The notes: a model not told the origin generated them from the sequence alone. 64,000 nt of DNA from an uncultured Ruegeria sp. (GCF_947497005.1 NZ_CANMFF010000002.1:372001-436000); one strand, 5' to 3'. Shown: positions 18,413 to 28,800, counted from the first letter of the stretch. A program made the numbers and translations.

Positions 18413-20254
18413 TTAATAGCTCGCCTGTACGGCATTCAGCGCCTGCTGATCCACCACAGGGCGAGCTCGGGTCTGAGCGTCACGCACATAAGCGTCGAAA
18501 ATGTTCTGTGCCAGAGCCTGATCCATCTGCGTGCCCAAGGCATCGCGCAACTGGCGCAGCTCATCCGTGTCTGCAGGCGGCAGGATTTCGTCCAGACGTA
18601 CAATCTGAGCCGCTCCATTGCCGCCAATGACGCGCAACTCGCCGGGTTCCATCTCGAACACTTCGTTCATGAAATTGGTAGGAACGTCATCCAGAAACGC
18701 CGTACGTGTCAGGGCGTTTTCAACGCGGAAGGGCAATTCGGTCGCGGCAAAATCGCCGTCCGTGGCCAGTTGGCTCAGTGCGGTATTCGCCTGATCTTGC
18801 AGGGCCTTGTTGGTCTCGGTTTGTTGCCAGGCTGCGGCGACCCGGTCGCGCGCACTTTCCAAAGGCTCCGGGCGGCGCGGCAGAACCTCGTTGAGGCGCA
18901 GAGCAAAGATGGACCCGTCCTCGAGGAATGCGATTTCCGGGAAATCTCCGTCCTGCACGGCTTCGGCGGTCACGCGGAATCCATCATATGCTGCGACGCT
19001 TTCGGCGCTGTCACGGGTCCAGTCGATCTGGCCCAGTTCCATTTCGGTTTCGTTCGCCAGCTCTTCCAACGTAGCACCACCGGCCAGCATATCGTTGAAA
19101 TCTTCGGATTGCGCTTCGATCAGGCGGCGGGCGCGTTCTGTTGCCAATTCTTCCCGTAGCGCAGGTTCGGCATCTTCAAAGGGAACGTTGTTTGCGGCCA
19201 GCGATCCGTTGACGCGGAACAGTGCCGGACCAAACACGGACGGCAAGGGGCCTACAACGGCATCGAGCTCCGCTGCGAATACAGCGTCAGCCGCTTCGCC
19301 CAGATCCTCACGTGTTACGTCGCCCAGATCAATGTCATTGAGTTCCAGATCGCGATCACGAACCAGCTGTTCAAACGTTGTGCCGCCGACTTCAAGCTGC
19401 GCCAATGCGTCATTGGCGGCCTGCTCGTCTGGAAAGTTCAGTCGTTCCACCAAACGGCGTTCGGGCTGATTGTATTCAGCAGACCGTTCTTCATATAGGC
19501 GACGCAGGGCGTCTTCGTCGATTTCGACGGTGTCGACCAACATCGAGGGCGACAGAATCACATAAGTCAGTTGTTTGGTGCGGGGCAGGGTGAACTGATC
19601 GCCGTTTTCATCATAGTAGGTCTGGATCTGCGCGTCTGTCGGTTCGGCGACCGGCATTTCCAGCGCATCAGTTCCAACGGTCGCGACCGTAAAGCTGCGT
19701 CGCGCACCGATATAGTCGATCATTGTATCTATCATAGTTGCGGGCATTTCTACGCCGCCCATGATTGCACCTTGTACGATCGTGCGTGCGGATTCCTTGC
19801 GCAGGTCCGATTCGAACTCGGAATCCGTCATGCCGACCTGTTCCAGCTGAAAGCGATAGGATTCGCGATCAAAGCTGCCGTTAACACCCTGAAAGGCAGG
19901 TATTGCGATAATTTCCTGCTGAAGATTCTCGTCGCCGATGGAAATCCCGAGTTGACCGACCTCATTGTCCAGAGCTGCCATAGCCGTCAGACGGGCAAGC
20001 GCGTTTCGGTCCAGGCCCAGATCTCGCGCTTGCGAAATTTGCAGCGTTTGACCGGATTGTGCCTCAACCGCGCGGATCTCACGCTGCAATTCGCGTACGT
20101 AATCTTCGACCGAGATGCTTTCATTTCCCACTTGCGCAACCGTGCGGATTGTCCCGCTAAGGTTGACCGCGCCGAAGCCCGCAAGACCCAGCATCAGCAG
20201 GCCCATCAGAATCCAGACAAAGGTTTTCGAAAGACTTTTAGCGCCTGCGGCCAT
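18413..20254 (-). CDS. ppiD: PpiD/SurA-like peptidylprolyl isomerase
   Basis: A 613-residue protein with one N-terminal membrane anchor (residues about 10-32, FVWILMGLLMLGLAGFGAV) and a large periplasmic part. Residues about 35-200 match the SurA_N chaperone domain (ESISVEDYVRELQREIRAVEAQSG), and a parvulin-type isomerase region lies around residues 240-370. PpiD-type proteins help newly secreted outer-membrane proteins fold at the SecYEG exit. It is the first gene of the ppiD-trpE pair. The isomerase domain is divergent and may be inactive, as in the family. Confidence 0.85.
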   Translation of the reverse strand: MAAGAKSLSKTFVWILMGLLMLGLAGFGAVNLSGTIRTVAQVGNESISVEDYVRELQREIRAVEAQSGQTLQISQARDLGLDRNALARLTAMAALDNEVGQLGISIGDENLQQEIIAIPAFQGVNGSFDRESYRFQLEQVGMTDSEFESDLRKESARTIVQGAIMGGVEMPATMIDTMIDYIGARRSFTVATVGTDALEMPVAEPTDAQIQTYYDENGDQFTLPRTKQLTYVILSPSMLVDTVEIDEDALRRLYEERSAEYNQPERRLVERLNFPDEQAANDALAQLEVGGTTFEQLVRDRDLELNDIDLGDVTREDLGEAADAVFAAELDAVVGPLPSVFGPALFRVNGSLAANNVPFEDAEPALREELATERARRLIEAQSEDFNDMLAGGATLEELANETEMELGQIDWTRDSAESVAAYDGFRVTAEAVQDGDFPEIAFLEDGSIFALRLNEVLPRRPEPLESARDRVAAAWQQTETNKALQDQANTALSQLATDGDFAATELPFRVENALTRTAFLDDVPTNFMNEVFEMEPGELRVIGGNGAAQIVRLDEILPPADTDELRQLRDALGTQMDQALAQNIFDAYVRDAQTRARPVVDQQALNAVQASY

Positions 20255-20334
20255 GGTGCCCTCTTGTTTTTACGGCAGCGTTCTGCCCTGTCGGTTGCGG
20301 CCCTGAATACGACGCACACCGCCGGGGGGCAAGC

Positions 20335-21510
20335 TTAGAAGGATAGGCCCCGCAACCGGTCGAACAATTGGCCCAACCCGGCCCGGTCAAGATTGGCAAA
20401 AGCAACGCGCACCTGGCGTTTTCCAGCCGGATCATGATCGGGCATGAACATGGTGCCGGGTAACAGCAAAACACCAGCTTCGCTTACCAGAAGACGGGCA
20501 AGCTCATCCGAGGGCATGTCAAATGGATGTTCGAGATAGGCAAAATACGCCCCAAGCCCCAATAGACGCCATCCTTTGGCTTCAAGCAAAGGCATTCCAT
20601 CTGCAATGGCAGCGCGGCGGTCCAGAATCTCGTCGCGCTCACCGGCCAGCCATTGCGACAGGTTCTGCATACCCCACAATGCTGCGAACTGGCCGATCTG
20701 GCCCGGGCAAATGGCGACCGTGTCGAGGAATTTTTCCACCTCGGCCAACAGTGTCTGGCTTGTTGCCATGGCGCCAACCCTGTGACCCGTCAGACGATAC
20801 GCCTTGGAAAAGGAGTAAAGGTGGACAAGTGTTTCGTCCCACTGCGGTTGCTGAAACAGATCATGCGGGGGGCCACTGCGACTGTCGAAATCGCGGTATG
20901 TTTCATCGACGATCAGGCGAATCCCGGTTTCACGTGCCAAGTCATAGAAAGCACGGACAAGTTCAGCAGGGTACTCGACACCGCCCGGATTATTGGGTGT
21001 GACCAGAGCAATGGCACGCGTCTTGTCTGTTATCAAACCACGTGCACGCTCCGGATCGGGCAGCAGGTCGTCTCCTGTCGGCAGGTCCACAGCGTCTACA
21101 CCCGCCATATCCAACCACATTTTGTGGTTGAAATACCAGGGGGTTGGCAGGATGACCTCATCTGCTTCGCCGGTGATCGCCGATATCACAGCCGAAAATG
21201 CCTGATTGCAGCCCGAGGTTATGGCGATCTGAGGTGCTTCAACCTGTGCGGCGTAGTGCGTGTTGATCTGCGCTGCCAATTCGGCGCGTAGATAGTCATT
21301 CCCCAACACGGGGCCATAAAGGTGTGCACTGTCTTCGCGCACGGCAAACTCGGCCATAGCCTCTCGCAAGGCCAGCGGTGGGGGATCAACCGGGGCCGCC
21401 TGGCTCACGTTGATCAACGGACGTTCTGGTGGGAATGTCACGCCCTCGACCCATCGGCGCGCCTCCATCACCGGAGGAGCGAATGTTGCGGCGGTACGGC
21501 TGAGCGTCAT
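20335..21510 (-). CDS. Class I/II PLP-dependent aminotransferase
   Basis: A 391-residue fold type I aminotransferase. The Schiff-base lysine is Lys236 in YSFSKAYRLTGHRVG; Asp202 in VDETYRDF and the TPNNPGG loop at 171-177 are also present. Sequence places it in the aspartate/aromatic aminotransferase superfamily; the amino donor and acceptor cannot be read from the sequence. It lies upstream of ppiD with an 80-base gap and downstream of gpt with a 21-base gap, so it may be in a fabI-gpt-aminotransferase transcript, with no obvious pathway link. Confidence 0.85.
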   Translation of the reverse strand: MTLSRTAATFAPPVMEARRWVEGVTFPPERPLINVSQAAPVDPPPLALREAMAEFAVREDSAHLYGPVLGNDYLRAELAAQINTHYAAQVEAPQIAITSGCNQAFSAVISAITGEADEVILPTPWYFNHKMWLDMAGVDAVDLPTGDDLLPDPERARGLITDKTRAIALVTPNNPGGVEYPAELVRAFYDLARETGIRLIVDETYRDFDSRSGPPHDLFQQPQWDETLVHLYSFSKAYRLTGHRVGAMATSQTLLAEVEKFLDTVAICPGQIGQFAALWGMQNLSQWLAGERDEILDRRAAIADGMPLLEAKGWRLLGLGAYFAYLEHPFDMPSDELARLLVSEAGVLLLPGTMFMPDHDPAGKRQVRVAFANLDRAGLGQLFDRLRGLSF

Positions 21511-21531
21511 GTGCTGTCTACTATTCCGGAA

Positions 21532-22041
21532 TCAATCGGTGCCGCGATAGGGCTCGACATACTGAAGAGCCATATCCCACGGGAAGAAGATCCATGTGTC
21601 CTGACTGACTTCGGTGATGAACGTGTTCACCATCGGACGTCCCTTGGGTTTTGCGTAGACCGTCGCGAAATGTGCGTTCGGATACATGTCCCGAACCAGC
21701 TCCAGCGTTTTACCGCTGTCCACCAGATCATCAACAACAAGAATACCGGTTCCGTCCCCCATCAGATCGGCGTCAGGGGCCTTGAGTACTTCGGCTTCGC
21801 CTTGTTCCTGGTGATGGTAGGATCGCACGCTGATCGTATCGACGGTACGAATATCCAACTCGCGGCTGACAATCATTGCAGGGGCCATTCCCCCGCGGGT
21901 GATCGCCACAACGGCGCGCCAGTTGCCTTCATCGGGGCCTTGCCCGTCCAGGCGCCAGGCCAGTGCACGCGAGTCGCGATGGATCTGGTCCCAGCTGATG
22001 TGAAAGCCTTTTTCGTGGGGCAGGCGGTCCTTGGCGCTCAT
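21532..22041 (-). CDS. gpt: Xanthine phosphoribosyltransferase
   Basis: A 169-residue type I phosphoribosyltransferase. The PRPP-binding loop [13 protein letters not shown] and the [12 protein letters not shown] substrate region match Gpt, which salvages xanthine and guanine to their nucleotides, near the inner membrane surface. The start at 22041 ([19 protein letters not shown]) is preceded by AAAAAGGGTAAG. Only four bases separate it from the fabI stop, so it is cotranscribed with fabI. Confidence 0.92.
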   Translation of the reverse strand: MSAKDRLPHEKGFHISWDQIHRDSRALAWRLDGQGPDEGNWRAVVAITRGGMAPAMIVSRELDIRTVDTISVRSYHHQEQGEAEVLKAPDADLMGDGTGILVVDDLVDSGKTLELVRDMYPNAHFATVYAKPKGRPMVNTFITEVSQDTWIFFPWDMALQYVEPYRGTD

Positions 22042-22045
22042 ATTC

Positions 22046-22852
22046 TTACCCTTTTTCCACGTCGGGGGCGTCAACGGCCTTCATGCCGACGATGTGATAA
22101 CCCGAATCCACATGCAGGTTTTCACCCGTTACACCGCTGGACAGATCTGACAACAGATACAGCGCCGAGTTGCCAACATCGTCGATTGTCACGTTGCGGC
22201 GCAGGGGTGAGTTATATTCGTTCCACTTCATGATATAGCGGAAATCACCGATGCCGCTGGCGGCCAGTGTTTTGATCGGACCCGCTGAAATCGAGTTCAC
22301 ACGGATACCGTCTTTACCCAGATCTTCAGCCAGATATTTGACAGATGCCTCCAACGCGGCCTTGGCAACGCCCATCACGTTATAATGTGGCATGACCTGC
22401 TCGGCGCCATAATAGGTAAGTGTCACAGCGCTGCCGCCATCCGCCATCATCTTTTCAGCACGCTGCATCACGGCTGTGAAGGAATAAACCGACACATCCA
22501 TCGTCAGCTTGAAATTTGCCCGGCTGGTATCGACGTAACGTCCGCGAAGCTCGTTCTTGTCAGAGAAGCCAATGGCGTGAACGACGAAGTCCAGTTTGCC
22601 CCATTTCTCCTCCAGTGCTGTGAAAAGCGCATCAATTGATGCTTCGTCACTGACATCACAGGGCAAAACAACTTCGCTGCCCAATTGCGCCGCCAGCGGG
22701 TCGACACGCTTTTTCAATGCATCGCCCTGATAGGAAAAGGCCAGCTCGGCCCCGGCATTCGACAAGGCGCGGGCGATTCCCCATGCGATTGATTTGTCAT
22801 TGGCCAGTCCCATGATGAGGCCGCGTTTGCCGGCCATCAACTGATTTGACAT
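22046..22852 (-). CDS. fabI: Enoyl-[acyl-carrier-protein] reductase (NADH)
   Basis: A 268-residue short-chain dehydrogenase of the FabI type. The nucleotide-binding site is the variant [13 protein letters not shown], and the active-site set is Tyr157 and Lys164 in YNVMGVAK with a further Tyr at 147-148, the Y-x6-K spacing specific to FabI. It reduces enoyl-ACP in the last step of each fatty-acid elongation cycle. The ATG at 22852 was chosen over a longer frame extending to 22918. It diverges from pdxH. Confidence 0.95.
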   Translation of the reverse strand: MSNQLMAGKRGLIMGLANDKSIAWGIARALSNAGAELAFSYQGDALKKRVDPLAAQLGSEVVLPCDVSDEASIDALFTALEEKWGKLDFVVHAIGFSDKNELRGRYVDTSRANFKLTMDVSVYSFTAVMQRAEKMMADGGSAVTLTYYGAEQVMPHYNVMGVAKAALEASVKYLAEDLGKDGIRVNSISAGPIKTLAASGIGDFRYIMKWNEYNSPLRRNVTIDDVGNSALYLLSDLSSGVTGENLHVDSGYHIVGMKAVDAPDVEKG

Positions 22853-22987
22853 GTTTGGTTCTCCGCCTGTCTTCGCGTTATGTTGAGTTGGTTTATGCCA
22901 TTGGTAGCGTTGCTTCAAGGCCGTGCGCTCTTGCCCGCAGCGGGTTCTCGCCTTAGGTTCGGTGTTAATACTTTCCAGGGGATGGAA

Positions 22988-23593
22988 ATGACCGAGCGTG
23001 ATGGCATCTTTGCTGGCTCCGATCCGTTTGAAATAGCGGCTCGGTGGCTTGCTGAGGCGGAAGACAAAGAATTGAACGATCCGAATGCGATTGCGCTGGC
23101 AACCGTTGATCCAGATGGATTGCCAAATGCCCGTATGGTGCTGCTGAAGGATATCGAAGCGGATTCGTTCGTGTTTTATACAAACTATGAAAGCGCCAAG
23201 GCGAACGAGCTGGATTCAGCAGGAAAAGCTGCATTTGTCATGCATTGGAAATCTTTGCGGCGTCAGCTTCGTGTTCGTGGTACAATATCCCGCGAAAACG
23301 GGCCCCAGGCCGATGAATATTATGCGTCGAGGTCACTAAAAAGCCGTCTGGGGGCCTGGGCGTCGAAACAGTCGCAACCGCTTTCCAGTCGCGCCGCTCT
23401 GATGGCAGAGGTCGCGAAGGTGACGGCGAAACTGGGACCGAATCCGCCACGTCCTTCATTCTGGGGCGGGTACAGATTGACGCCGACAGAAATTGAATTC
23501 TGGGCCGATGGGGCGTTTCGCCTGCATGACCGGTTCAGATGGCAACGAATTGAGCCGGGATCGGCATGGCATGTTGAGAGGTTGAATCCATGA
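22988..23593 (+). CDS. pdxH: Pyridoxamine 5'-phosphate oxidase
   Basis: A 201-residue FMN-dependent oxidase that makes pyridoxal 5'-phosphate. Recognisable segments are [37 protein letters not shown], the [11 protein letters not shown]-type segment and the conserved C-terminal RLHDRFRW. Two start codons are in frame, at 22982 and 22988; the second sits six bases after a GGGG ribosome site and was chosen. It diverges from fabI and precedes the cold-shock gene by 121 bases. Confidence 0.93.
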   Translation: MTERDGIFAGSDPFEIAARWLAEAEDKELNDPNAIALATVDPDGLPNARMVLLKDIEADSFVFYTNYESAKANELDSAGKAAFVMHWKSLRRQLRVRGTISRENGPQADEYYASRSLKSRLGAWASKQSQPLSSRAALMAEVAKVTAKLGPNPPRPSFWGGYRLTPTEIEFWADGAFRLHDRFRWQRIEPGSAWHVERLNP

Positions 23594-23714
23594 CGTTCAC
23601 GTGTCGTGAAATGCAACAAGCAGAAATCAAACAGTTTTTTCAGCTTGAATTTGCCTGCCATTCCCATAAACAACAAACCCTTAACGAACTGCAAAATTTC
23701 GCGATGGGAAAACC

Positions 23715-24242
23715 GTGCCAGAAGACCTGAACAATATGTATCGCGTCCGCGGACACGTAAAATGGTTCGACCCTGCCAAGGGTTATGGCTTTGTCGTGTC
23801 TGACGATGGTGGCCCGGATATTCTGTTGCACGTGAATGTTCTGCGCAATTTCGGCCAAAGCTCGGTTGCGGATGGCGCCGGTATCGAAATCATGACTCAT
23901 CGCACGGACCGCGGTGTTCAGGCGGTTGAGGTGGTCGCCATTGATCCACCGGCGCGGACCGACTCGATGATGCTCGCCGATTTCGCCGAGCTGGATCCGG
24001 TGGTTATCGCAGAAGCGCCATTGGAAGCTGCACGGGTGAAATGGTTCGACAAAGGTAAGGGCTTTGGATTCGCAAACGTCTTTGGGCGTAACGAAGATGT
24101 TTTCCTTCACATCGAGGTGTTGCGCCGATCGGGGCTTGCCGACCTTCAGCCCGGCGAAGCGCTGGCAATGCGGGTAATCGACGGAAAACGAGGCCGAATG
24201 GCTGCACAGGTTCTGGCCTGGGAAGCTGCACTGGACGGCTAA
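23715..24242 (+). CDS. Cold-shock protein with two cold-shock domains
   Basis: A 175-residue protein carrying two complete cold-shock (OB-fold) domains, residues about 10-72 and 98-170. Each has the RNA-binding signature: VKWFDPAKGYGFVV in the first and VKWFDKGKGFGFA in the second. The linker between them is acidic. Such tandem CSD proteins bind single-stranded nucleic acid and act as RNA chaperones. The GTG at 23715 has GGGA seven bases upstream; an ATG at 23736 is an alternative. It is followed at once by the DUF192 gene. Confidence 0.88.
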   Translation: MPEDLNNMYRVRGHVKWFDPAKGYGFVVSDDGGPDILLHVNVLRNFGQSSVADGAGIEIMTHRTDRGVQAVEVVAIDPPARTDSMMLADFAELDPVVIAEAPLEAARVKWFDKGKGFGFANVFGRNEDVFLHIEVLRRSGLADLQPGEALAMRVIDGKRGRMAAQVLAWEAALDG

Positions 24243-24248
24243 ATACGT

Positions 24249-24716
24249 ATGAAACGGCTTCTGCTACTTTCGACTTTTGTTTTTGCGCTATGGACAGAAG
24301 TGGCATTCGCTGCGTGCACGACAGACCGAGTCACTCTTAGAAACGACAGTGCGACAGTGCGCTTTGACGTCGAAGTCGCGATCACACCACAGGAACGCTC
24401 CCGTGGGTTGATGTTTCGCGAGTCGTTGCCGAATCGATCCGGTATGTTGTTCGTATTTGATCCGCCGCAGCCTGTTGCGTTCTGGATGAAGAACACGCTG
24501 ATTCCGCTCGATATGATTTTTCTGGATCGCACAGGCAAAGTGACGCGTGTGCACGAAGGCGCGATTCCCGGGAATCTTACGCCGATTGAAGGCGGTGATT
24601 CCGTTTTTGCAGTGCTGGAAATCAATGCCGGGCTGTCTGCTCGTTACTCAATTATGCCTGGCACTCAGATGCAGCACGAAATTTTTTCGCAGGGTCCTGC
24701 AATTTGGCCCTGTTAG
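24249..24716 (+). CDS. DUF192 family exported protein
   Basis: A 155-residue protein with a cleavable signal peptide (MKRLLLLSTFVFALWTEVAFA) and a DUF192 domain. The core motifs are ERSRGLMFRESLP, GMLFVFDPPQPVAFWMKNTLIPLDMIFLD and the later IEGGDSVFAVLEINAG. The family is small, exported or periplasmic and of unknown role. It begins six bases after the cold-shock gene, so the two are likely cotranscribed, and ends 43 bases before tRNA-Pro. Confidence 0.88.
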   Translation: MKRLLLLSTFVFALWTEVAFAACTTDRVTLRNDSATVRFDVEVAITPQERSRGLMFRESLPNRSGMLFVFDPPQPVAFWMKNTLIPLDMIFLDRTGKVTRVHEGAIPGNLTPIEGGDSVFAVLEINAGLSARYSIMPGTQMQHEIFSQGPAIWPC

Positions 24717-24759
24717 GGCTTTTCAAATCAGATTGGCATCGTTAGGAAGGCGCACGGTC

Positions 24760-24836
24760 CGGGGCGTGGCGCAGTCTGGTAGCGCACCTGTTTTGGGTAC
24801 AGGGGGTCGTAGGTTCGAATCCTGCCGCCCCGACCA
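24760..24836 (+). tRNA. tRNA-Pro (anticodon TGG)
   Basis: The 77-base cloverleaf has a 7-bp acceptor stem CGGGGCG/CGCCCCG, a D arm, an anticodon stem CCTGT/ACAGG around TTTGGGT (anticodon TGG), the T-arm GGTTCGAATCC and an encoded CCA end. No repeat or integrase gene suggests use as an integration site. Confidence 0.97.
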
Positions 24837-24847
24837 CTTCCATCAAG

Positions 24848-25282
24848 CTAATTCAGCGAGCCTCCCATTGTTTGGTAGAGCTCGCTGATGGCTTGGTCCA
24901 AGACCTTACTTTCAACCGGAACTTCGACCGCAGTGCCGGTTTTTTGCGGCACATTGAAGAAGACCTGTGCGTCCACGCGATATCCGACGTTTGTCTTCGT
25001 CGATGTAAGACGTATGACACTTTGAGGGAGGTCCTGAGGATGGCCATCATAATTCAGAATCAGGTAGGCTGCCGCATTGGGGGGCAAGAACTCGCTGCAT
25101 TCAAAAGTTCGATTCCCGGTTTTCTCAAAAGATTCACCGGGGCCGGAACAATTGATTTCAAACGTATCGAACAACCGCTGAGGGTAGGTTTCGAACTGTG
25201 CGCTGCGTGACGCGATGGGCACATCTTGTGGTGTGCAAGCCACGATGAAGGCGATAGCCGGGAAAAAGTGGAACAACTTCAT
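24848..25282 (-). CDS. Small lipoprotein of unknown function
   Basis: A 144-residue protein with a lipoprotein signal: MKLFHFFPAIAFIVAC with the lipidated Cys at residue 16. The mature domain has two further cysteines (EINCSGPGE and TFECSEF) that could form a disulfide bond, and a beta-rich pattern ending in a helix. I do not recognise a family. The start at 25282 was preferred to one 14 codons upstream because it leaves a normal signal. The gene is convergent with the upstream tRNA-Pro. Confidence 0.65.
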   Translation of the reverse strand: MKLFHFFPAIAFIVACTPQDVPIASRSAQFETYPQRLFDTFEINCSGPGESFEKTGNRTFECSEFLPPNAAAYLILNYDGHPQDLPQSVIRLTSTKTNVGYRVDAQVFFNVPQKTGTAVEVPVESKVLDQAISELYQTMGGSLN

Positions 25283-25579
25283 TCGTTTGAACCTTCTGAC
25301 ACCAGAGTGAACCATCCGGCGCAAATCGCGGGTCAGCTAGACCAAGTGAAGATGATTCTTTTTCACCTTAATCAGCATGGCGTTGGTTGATCAAATGCAG
25401 ATAACTATGCTGGTAAAAACGGGAATTCGTTTTGAGACTTCGAGATGTCGGCGGAAATTTGCCGTGGACGAAGCTGTGGAGGAATCGGGACCTGCAGATG
25501 GGCAGGCTTCCGCTGCACTCCGGTCAACAAAAAAGATTTCAAAAATGGCTTAAAAAGGGCGTTGACCTTCTATGGTAAC

Positions 25580-25626
25580 ATACGCCAAATTGTATGAGCC
25601 AACGAGAATGCCACAATATCTGGTGT
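25580..25626 (+). promoter_or_regulatory. Probable NrdR box pair upstream of nrdJ
   Basis: The stretch at 25611-25626 (CCACAATATCTGGTGT) matches the 16-base NrdR consensus acaCwAtATaTwGtgt at 13 positions. A weaker copy at 25580-25595 (ATACGCCAAATTGTAT) matches about ten. Their starts are 31 bases apart, three DNA turns, which is the spacing known for NrdR box pairs. Both are upstream of nrdJ, an expected NrdR target. The assignment is by eye. Confidence 0.5.
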
Positions 25627-25681
25627 CTAAACCGGAACAGGCAGCGGGCGAGGGTCGGATAAGCACAGAAGATTAACGTGC

Positions 25682-25700
25682 AACCGCAATAGCGGTTTTT
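25682..25700 (+). terminator. Terminator-like hairpin in the nrdJ leader
   Basis: A six-base-pair stem AACCGC/GCGGTT with loop AATA is followed directly by a T run (25696-25700). It lies 126 bases before the nrdJ start, where a terminator would cut the nrdJ transcript or end a short upstream RNA. Confidence 0.5.
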
Positions 25701-25825
25701 AAACTGTCTCAGACAGTGACCAATACCTTTGCGAGCTCTTCTCTGGGCGTTGCGGGCGACACCCTGCAACACAAGATTTGGTGTCGGGAATCGAAAATTG
25801 AGCTGTTTTAGTCAGGGCTGCGGAC

Positions 25826-28800
25826 ATGAAGATTGAGAGAAATTTTACCAAACCAGATCAGGATGCTTACGCAGAACTGGATTTTGTGTCCGCAACGTCT
25901 GAGATTCGAAATCCGGATGGTACAATTGTTTTTCGTCTCGACAATATCGAAGTGCCCTCAAGCTGGTCTCAGGTGGCCAGCGACGTGATCGCGCAGAAAT
26001 ACTTCCGCAAGGCTGGCGTTCCTTCCAAGCTGAAAAAAGTCAAAGAGAAAGACGTTCCCGAATTCCTGTGGCGCTCGGTCCCGGCAGAAGGTGCTGAGTT
26101 CGATGGGGAGACATCCTCGAAGCAAGTTTTCGACCGTCTGGCGGGTGCGTGGGCGTATTGGGGCTGGAAGGGTGGCTATTTCTCGACCGAGGATGACGCG
26201 CGCGCTTACTTTGACGAGATGCGCTATATGTTGGCGACGCAGCGCGCCGCGCCGAACAGCCCGCAGTGGTTCAACACCGGCCTGCACTGGGCTTACGGGA
26301 TCGACGGTCCTGCACAGGGGCACCATTACGTCGACTACAAGACCGGCAAGCTGACAAAATCGAAATCCGCTTACGAACATCCGCAGCCGCACGCGTGTTT
26401 CATTCAGTCCGTTGATGACGATCTGGTGAACGAAGGCGGCATCATGGATTTGTGGGTGCGCGAGGCGCGCCTGTTCAAATACGGCTCGGGTACCGGGACC
26501 AACTTCAGCCATCTGCGTGCAGAAGGCGAGGCGCTGTCGGGTGGCGGCAAGTCCTCGGGCCTGATGGGCTTTCTCAAGATCGGCGACCGCGCCGCTGGCG
26601 CGATCAAATCAGGCGGAACGACCCGTCGGGCAGCAAAGATGGTAATCGTCGATGCAGATCACCCAGACATCGAAAGATTCATCGAATGGAAGGTGATTGA
26701 AGAGCAGAAAGTGGCCTCGATCGTTGCCGGTTCGAAGATGCACGAGAAGATGCTGAACGGCATTTTCGAGGCCATTCGCACATGGGACGGTTCTGCTGAT
26801 GACGCTTATGATCCCAACGCAAACGACGCGCTGAAGAAGGCGGTTCGTGAGGCCAAAAAGGTCGCGATCCCTGAGACTTACATCAAGCGTGTTCTGGATT
26901 ACGCCAAGCAGGGTCACGACAGTATCGAATTCCCGACCTATGACACGGACTGGGATTCGGAAGCCTACAGCTCGGTCTCGGGTCAGAACTCGAACAACTC
27001 GATCCGCGTGACCAATGCGTTCCTGAACGCTGTCGAGAAAGACGCCGACTGGGAGTTGATCAACCGCACCGATGGCAAGGTCGCCCGCACCGTCAAAGCG
27101 CGCGATCTGTGGGAGAAGGTCGGCCACGCGGCCTGGGCCTGTGCCGATCCGGGTATTCAGTTCCACGACACCGTCAACGAGTGGCACACATGCCCCAAAG
27201 ACGGTGAGATTCGCGGCTCGAACCCGTGCTCGGAATATATGTTCCTGGACGACACGGCCTGTAACCTGGCGTCAATGAATCTGCTGACCTTCCTCAAGGA
27301 CGGTGAGTTCCAGGCGGCCGATTACATGCACGCCTCGCGTCTATGGACCCTGACGCTGGAAATCTCGGTGACCATGGCGCAGTTCCCGTCGAAGGAAATC
27401 GCGCAGCTGTCTTACGACTTCCGCACGCTGGGTCTGGGATATGCCAATATCGGCGGCCTGCTGATGAATATGAGCTACAGCTATGACTCGGATGAGGGCC
27501 GGGCGATCTGTGGTGCACTGACCGCGATCATGACCGGTGTGGCTTATGCAACCTCGGCCGAGATCGCCGGTGAGCTTGGCCCGTTCAAAGGTTATGAGCG
27601 CAACGCCGACCACATGCTGCGTGTCATCCGTAACCATCGCCGTGCGTCGCAAGGTGTGACCGAGGGTTATGAGAAGCTGGCGGTGAAGCCGGTGCCTTTG
27701 GACCACGGCAACTGCCCGGATAAACGTCTGGTTGATCTGGCCATGTCGGCCTGGGATGAAGCGCTGAGCCTTGGTGAGAAGAACGGTTATCGCAACGCGC
27801 AGGCCACCGTGATCGCCCCAACAGGCACCATCGGTCTGGTGATGGATTGCGACACCACTGGAATCGAACCGGACTTTGCGCTGGTCAAATTCAAGAAGCT
27901 GGCCGGTGGCGGCTACTTCAAGATCATAAACCGCTCGGTGCCTTCGGCGCTGGAAAAGCTGGGATATTCCTCGGCGCAGATCGAAGAGATCGTGGGCTAC
28001 GCGGTCGGCCACGGCACCATCGGCAACGCGCCGGGGATCAACCACACCTCACTGACCGGTCATGGTTTTGGTCCGAATGAGTTGGCCAAAGTGGACGCCG
28101 CGCTGGAAAGCGCATTCGACATCCGCTTCGTCTTCAACCAATGGACCCTGGGCGAGGACTTCTGCACCGGGGTATTGGGCATCCCGGCCACCAAGCTGAA
28201 CGATCCAACTTTCGATCTGCTGCGCCATCTGGGGTTCACCAAAGCGGATATCGACGCAGCCAACGACCACGTTTGCGGAACCATGACGCTGGAAGGGGCG
28301 CCGCACCTGAAGGAAGAGCATTATTCGATCTTCGACTGCGCCAACCCGTGCGGCAAGAAAGGTAAGCGTTTCCTTGGGGTTGATAGCCACATCACCATGA
28401 TGGCAGCGGCGCAAAGCTTCATCTCGGGTGCGATCAGTAAAACGATCAACATGCCGAATGACGCGACCATCGAGGATTGCCAGAAGGCCTATGAGCTCAG
28501 CTGGTCGCTGGGTGTGAAAGCTAACGCGCTCTATCGTGACGGCTCGAAACTGTCGCAACCACTGGCGGCAGCGCTGGTCGAGGATGATGACGAAGCGGCG
28601 GAAATTCTGGAAAGCGGTTCGTCTCAGGAAAAAGCCGTCGTTCTAGCCGAGAAGGTGATCGAAAAGGTTGTGGTCAAAGAGATCATTCGCAGCCATCGTG
28701 AGAAACTGCCGCATCGTCGCAAGGGCTATACCCAGAAGGCAATCGTTGGTGGCCACAAAGTATACCTGCGGACCGGTGAATTCGAAGACGGTCAACTGGG

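Larger units (their letters stand above)
25283..25825. other. Long noncoding leader region upstream of nrdJ
   Basis: A 543-base gap between the lipoprotein start and nrdJ. It has no convincing coding frame; the 77-residue minus-strand frame at 25539-25772 has a Cys- and Arg-rich composition unlike nearby proteins. It does hold a probable NrdR box pair, a terminator-like hairpin, and a further hairpin at 25752-25773 (GTTGCGGG/CCCTGCAAC). I do not see the conserved B12 box of a cobalamin riboswitch. Confidence 0.6.

Noticed and set aside
24760-24836. tRNA-Pro as an integration site of a mobile element
   Set aside because: No integrase, no repeated 3' end of the tRNA and no change in base composition around it. 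The same holds for tRNA-Leu at 44.6 kb.
25539-25772. A 77-residue minus-strand frame in the nrdJ leader
   Set aside because: Cys/Arg/His-rich, no ribosome site, and it crosses the terminator-like hairpin and NrdR-like boxes.
25283-25825. Cobalamin riboswitch before nrdJ
   Set aside because: The reductase needs B12, so I looked for the conserved B12 box and GCCACTG-type core; neither was seen in the leader.
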